Assembly: GCA_030525685.1 (NCBI GenBank)
Contig: JAUNEG010000003.1
Span: 100,835-136,889 of the forward strand
Direction: 5' to 3'
From: Atopobiaceae bacterium
GTDB lineage: Bacteria > Actinomycetota > Coriobacteriia > Coriobacteriales > Atopobiaceae
Length of the DNA stretch: 36,055 bases
A model generated the notes under the pieces. That model did no database searches. It was not told the DNA's origin and saw only the letters and a list, made by a program, of their open reading frames with translations. The first letter of the stretch is position 1. Each line of letters begins with the position of its first letter. Shown here piece after piece: positions 32,797 through 36,055 of the stretch. The translations under genes were made by a program, and so were the position numbers.

Positions 32797-34299
32797 TCAC
32801 ACCTCCCGTACGAGGCCGGCGCGAACCTCCCAGGCTCGGCTCGTGCAGGCATCGAGGAACCGCCGGTCGTGGCTCACCAGCACGAGCGCGCCGGGGTAGG
32901 CGGCGAGCGCGCGCTCGAGGGCCTCGGTCGAGTGCAGGTCCAGGTGGTTGGTGGGCTCGTCCATGACGATGAGCGCGGGGTGGCGCAGGATGCCCTCCGC
33001 AAGCATGAGCTTGCGGAGCTCGCCGGGGCTCGTGCGTCCGCCCTCGAGGATGCGGTCCGGATCCGAGTTGAGCTGCGCCACCGTCGAGAGCACGCGCCCG
33101 CGGTCGGCGGGGGTCAGCGCGCTCACGCGCCCCACCATGGCGTCGCGGGCCTCTGCCGGCAGCTCCTGCGGGATGTCCAGCACCTCCACGCCCTGTCCGG
33201 CATCAGCCACCTTGGCGAGAAGAACGCGCAGGTGCGAAAGGAGCGTGGACTTGCCGGCGCCGTTGGGCCCGACGACGCCGATGTGGTCGCGGCTCCCCAC
33301 CCAGAGTTCGGGGATCTGGAGCGTGCCCTCCGGGCCGCAGGGGATGGTCGTGGCGGGAACGTGCAGTACGGTGCGGCGGCGCGAGGGCTCGGCGTCCACC
33401 CAGAGGTCTCCGTCGTAGCGCTTGGTCACGCGCGCGGCGGCCAGGCGCTCCTGCGCGGCGGCCACCCGAGCGTCCATCTGCGAGGAGAGCCGCCCGGCCT
33501 GGCCGTCCTTGCCGGTGAAGATGGCGAGGTCGATCTTGTCGCGCGCGTCGCGGTCGCGCGGGTCCAGGCCGCGCTTGCTGCGCCGCGCGTCGGCGCGGGC
33601 GGCCTCGTGGGCCCGTGCGTCCTTCTCGGCAGAGAGGCGTGCCAGCTGGCGCTTGGCGCTCGCACGTTCCGCGACGGTCGTCGCGCGCTCGCGCTCCGCC
33701 TGGCCGTGCGCCGCGCTGTAGCCGCCCGGCCGCACGACGATGCCCCCGGGCTCGAAGGACGCACAGCGCGTGGCGAGAAGGTCCACGAGGTCGCGGTCGT
33801 GGCTCACGAGGATTCCGATCCCGCGGAAGCGCACAAGCGCCGCTCCCAGCTCCTCGCGGGCGTCCGCGTCCAGGTGGTTGGTGGGCTCGTCCGCCACGAG
33901 CACGTCCGGGCGACCCCAGAGGGCGACCGCCATCTGCAGCTTCTTGCGCTCGCCAAAGGAGAGCTCGTCAAAGCGCCAGGGCATGTCGTCCTCTATGCGA
34001 AGGCTTTCGCGCAGCTCGCGGGCCTCGCGGCCGTAGTCCAGCGCGAAGTCCGCGAGCCCCTCGGGTGGCTCGTCGGCGTCCTGGGCCACGTAGGCGCAGA
34101 CCAGGTCGCGCGTGACGGAGCCCGCGTCCGGAGCGATGAGGCCGCACGCGGTTTTGGCCAGCGTGGTCTTGCCGCAGCCGTTGTCACCCAGAAGCGCGGT
34201 CCAGCCGGTGGGGAAGGTGATGGTGACGTTGTCGAGCACGGCCCTGCGGGCCGCGGGATAGGCGTAGCACACGCCGGAGAGCACAAGCTGCATAGACAT
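32797..34299 (-). CDS. ABC-F-type duplicated ATPase (ribosome-associated, possible antibiotic-resistance type)
   Basis: A soluble 500-residue protein with two ABC domains and no membrane part. Domain 1 has GDNGCGKTT, LSFGERKKLQMA, VLVADEPTNHLD and VSHDRD. A charged linker (about 195-270, rich in Arg, Ala and Glu) follows. Domain 2 has GPNGAGKST, SPGELRKLMLAEG, IVMDEPTNHLD and VSHDRRF. ABC-F proteins act on the ribosome; this compact Msr/Lsa-like form may protect against antibiotics, but resistance is not shown. ATG 34299 (MSMQLVL) is chosen at the domain start. ATG 34341, which reads through the dispersed motif, is possible but has no ribosome site. Confidence 0.88.
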   Translation of the reverse strand: MSMQLVLSGVCYAYPAARRAVLDNVTITFPTGWTALLGDNGCGKTTLAKTACGLIAPDAGSVTRDLVCAYVAQDADEPPEGLADFALDYGREARELRESLRIEDDMPWRFDELSFGERKKLQMAVALWGRPDVLVADEPTNHLDADAREELGAALVRFRGIGILVSHDRDLVDLLATRCASFEPGGIVVRPGGYSAAHGQAERERATTVAERASAKRQLARLSAEKDARAHEAARADARRSKRGLDPRDRDARDKIDLAIFTGKDGQAGRLSSQMDARVAAAQERLAAARVTKRYDGDLWVDAEPSRRRTVLHVPATTIPCGPEGTLQIPELWVGSRDHIGVVGPNGAGKSTLLSHLRVLLAKVADAGQGVEVLDIPQELPAEARDAMVGRVSALTPADRGRVLSTVAQLNSDPDRILEGGRTSPGELRKLMLAEGILRHPALIVMDEPTNHLDLHSTEALERALAAYPGALVLVSHDRRFLDACTSRAWEVRAGLVREV

Positions 34300-34471
34300 C
34301 TCTTCTCTGGCGAGGCGCCGGGCGGGCGTCCTTCTCGCCATCAGGGGCTTCTTAGCTGAGGATGTCTAGCGAATGCGCACGGCTCCGGGTCCTTCCGACG
34401 GGGCTACGACGCCGTCAGTATACCCTATGATGAGACGGATTCGCCGGTTGTAGCCAGAGGGGAGAGGTAGC

Positions 34472-35233
34472 ATGAGGCAGGCGGTCGTGGGGCTCCTGGC
34501 GCACGTCGACGCGGGCAAGACCACGCTCGCGGAGGCCACGCTCGCCGCCGCGGGCGCCATTCGCAACCTCGGTCGCGTGGACAGCGGCAGCTCCCATCTG
34601 GACACCGATGCCATGGAGCGCGACCACCTGGGGCCTCTCACGGGCGCGCTGCTCACGGACGTGCGCATCACGCTGCTCGCCGGCCGCGCGCATCCCAAGC
34701 ATACCGAGGGCGGCGACTTCCGCCAGGCCACCTACCGCGCCGTCCGCCAGGCTCTCATGGGCGCCCGCGAGCGCAGGGAGTGCCTGCTCCTGGAGCCGTG
34801 GTATCGCTTTCGCCTGACCGTGCCCGCCGACCGCGTGGGCCGCGCGCTCACCGACCTCACGCGCATGGCGGCCGAGTTCGACGCGTCGGCGACGTCCGGT
34901 GACGCGGCCACGGTCGCGGGCGAGGTCCCGGCCTCCGAGGTGGGGGAGTACGCGCTCGAGGTCGCGCGCTACACGGGCGGGCGCGGCCGGCTCTCGCTCG
35001 AGCTCGCGGGCTACCGGCCGTGCCACAACGCCGACGCGGTCATCGCCGCCGCGGCCTACGACCCCGAGGCCGACCTCCCCAACACGCCTGACTCCGTCTT
35101 CTGCAGCCACGGCGCCGGCCACACCGTCAAGTGGCGCGACGTGCCGGCCCACGCGCACACGGTCGTGGACCCCGCGCGCCTGCGCACGTACCGGGCCGCC
35201 GACGCCACGTTCTTCTCGGCCGCCCGTTCCTGA
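34472..35233 (+). pseudogene. internally deleted EF-G/TetM-like translation GTPase
   Basis: The 253-residue frame begins like a ribosomal-protection-type GTPase: VVGLLAHVDAGKTTLAEATL (P-loop with K16), GAIRNLGRVDSGSSHLDTDAMERD. Around residue 52 it jumps directly to LGPLTGALLTDVRITLLAGRAHPKHTEGGDFRQATYRAVRQALM, which belongs to domain IV, and continues into a domain V-like region (LEPWYRFRLTVPADRVGRALTDL) and a C-terminal region. The G2 to G5 motifs and domains II and III are absent. Full relatives are 600 or more residues long. The frame remains open, so a truncated protein could be made, but it cannot be a working GTPase. GGGGAGAGGTAGC precedes the start. Confidence 0.75.
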
Positions 35234-35251
35234 GCGGTCCCGATCAGGCCG

Positions 35252-35900
35252 TCAGAGCCCGACCTCGTGGACGGAGGCGTTGACCCACTGGGTCTGGCTC
35301 ACGCCGGCGCCCGTGAAGAGCCCGATGTCAATCTTGGTGTCGCGGTAGTCGCGCCCGTGGCCGATCACGATGTAGGAGTCCCCCGCCGCCCGGTCGTGCG
35401 TGGGGTCCAGCCCCACCCAGACGCCGCGCTCGTCGTGGACCTCCACCCAGGCGTGGGTGGCGCCCTCCCCGTCGAGCATGCCGGCGATGTAGCGCGCATC
35501 CATGCCCAGCCGCCGGCACACGGCCAGCATCACGTGTGCGTAGTCTTGGCAGACGCCCCGGCCCTGCGCGAGGGCCTCCACCACAGGCCCCGCGCAGGTG
35601 AGCGGCGTCTCAAAGCGATAGAGGGGCTTCGCGGGGTCTGACTTGGCGTGCTCGCTGTCCACGAAGGCGATGCCCGTCACCGAGTAGGAGAAGAAGTCAT
35701 GGGGTTCGGGGAGGTAGCCCGTGACAACCACCGAGTCGAAGGCGTCGCGCTGCCAGTCCAGCCGACACGCGGGGCGCACCGTGAGACTCACGTCAACGAC
35801 CTGCTGGCGTGCGCGCGTCGAGCAGGTCGGGCTCGAGCGAGAAGCGCGTATAGAGGCCGACGAGGCTCGCCGCCAGCTCCGCTGCCTCGGTCCTGTCCAT
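35252..35900 (-). pseudogene. transglutaminase-like cysteine peptidase with an N-terminal frameshift
   Basis: The ATG at 35900 has a strong site (AAGGAGCAGCC) and reads MDRTEAAELAASLVGLYTRF to about residue 31. It then meets a stop at 35793. The next frame takes over at about 35800-35830 and carries the family core to 35252: QQVVDVSLTVRP, the catalytic cysteine in GRGVCQDYAHVM, histidine in ATHAWVEV and aspartate in GLDPTHD, then GHGRDYRDTKIDIGLFTG. The catalytic triad is intact. A one-base change in a GCGCGC tract explains the break; it may be a real mutation or a sequence error. The family includes envelope and peptide-cleaving enzymes of unknown substrate. Confidence 0.75.
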
Positions 35901-35938
35901 GGCTGCTCCTTCGTTTTGCCTGCTCGCTTCGCCCGTTC

Positions 35939-35990
35939 GTGCGGGCCCCTGGTGGGCCCCTGCGGGGGGCGGGGAGGCAGGGGCCCGCAC
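35939..35990. repeat. 13-bp perfect inverted repeat upstream of the transglutaminase gene
   Basis: GTGCGGGCCCCTG (35939-35951) and its complement (35978-35990) enclose 26 bases that repeat GGGCCCCTG. AAAA follows on the plus strand. It may be a terminator or regulatory hairpin. Nothing is recognised in 35991-36055. Confidence 0.5.
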
Positions 35991-36055
35991 AAAAGCGTAG
36001 GCGCGCAGCGTTACCGGGCGCCGACGGGGGCGTTTCGGAGGGTGTCGGCAGTGTT

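Noticed and set aside
32374..34359. 661-residue plus-strand open frame over the SdpI-like and ABC-F genes
   Set aside because: It overlaps two clear genes in other frames and lacks any domain.

Overview
The window is about 36 kb of high-GC, densely coding bacterial chromosome. Protein content and style suggest an actinobacterium of the class Coriobacteriia (an Olsenella/Atopobium/Collinsella-like host). This placement is inference: the window holds no rRNA or other decisive marker. Support comes from codon use, the GatCAB route, the sufCBDSU operon with a trailing Rrf2 regulator, and several families I associate with that class.

Layout: (1) 1-918, the end of an ABC transporter operon with a nitrate/sulfonate/taurine-type ATPase. 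(2) 919-2587, a decayed solute-binding-protein gene between palindromic intergenic elements. (3) 2588-6730, a small membrane protein, an M18 aminopeptidase, an acidic-tailed membrane protein and class II fructose-bisphosphate aldolase. (4) 6827-12330, a complete minus-strand Fe-S assembly operon, sufC-sufB-sufD-sufS-sufU-rrf2, every junction overlapping or a few bases wide. (5) 12512-14431, a divergent Cof-type HAD phosphatase and a bile-acid:sodium-symporter-family protein. (6) 15084-18675, a 31-residue membrane peptide divergent from gatC-gatA-gatB. (7) 18881-22540, a YitT-family gene with a premature stop, a PD-(D/E)XK-like protein, comF, three copies of a hairpin element and a candidate structured RNA. 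(8) 22574-30422, a long plus-strand run: lipoprotein, hpf, degV-like, dehydrogenase with a metal-binding-like tail, membrane protein, NYN-OST-HTH protein, HEAT-like protein, SurA_N-like protein and a DUF523(TudS)-purine nucleoside phosphorylase fusion. (9) 30496-36055, tRNA-Thr(CGU), GNAT, CorA-like transporter, SdpI-like protein, ABC-F protein, an internally deleted EF-G/TetM-like GTPase and a frameshifted transglutaminase.

Two signals run through the whole window and are not explained by the genes. A short motif, GGCGAGAAGRAC (core GCGAGAAG) or its complement, recurs on both strands far above chance. It sits in many intergenic gaps and just after the start codons of unrelated genes, where it is read as Glu-Lys-Asn/Asp. 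Many intergenic gaps also carry long imperfect palindromes that fall into sequence families; some contain the motif or are bracketed by it. A DNA-uptake-like, Chi-like or protein-binding role is possible. The ComF gene lies between two such elements, and a candidate promoter plus about 260 nt of potentially structured RNA lies between comF and the lipoprotein-hpf genes, where a raiA-type RNA would be a reasonable hypothesis.

Several genes look decayed or rearranged: the solute-binding protein, the YitT C-terminus, the EF-G/TetM-like GTPase and the transglutaminase. The premature in-frame stops seen are all TAG, but TAG is also the ordinary stop of many intact genes here, so recoding is not supported.
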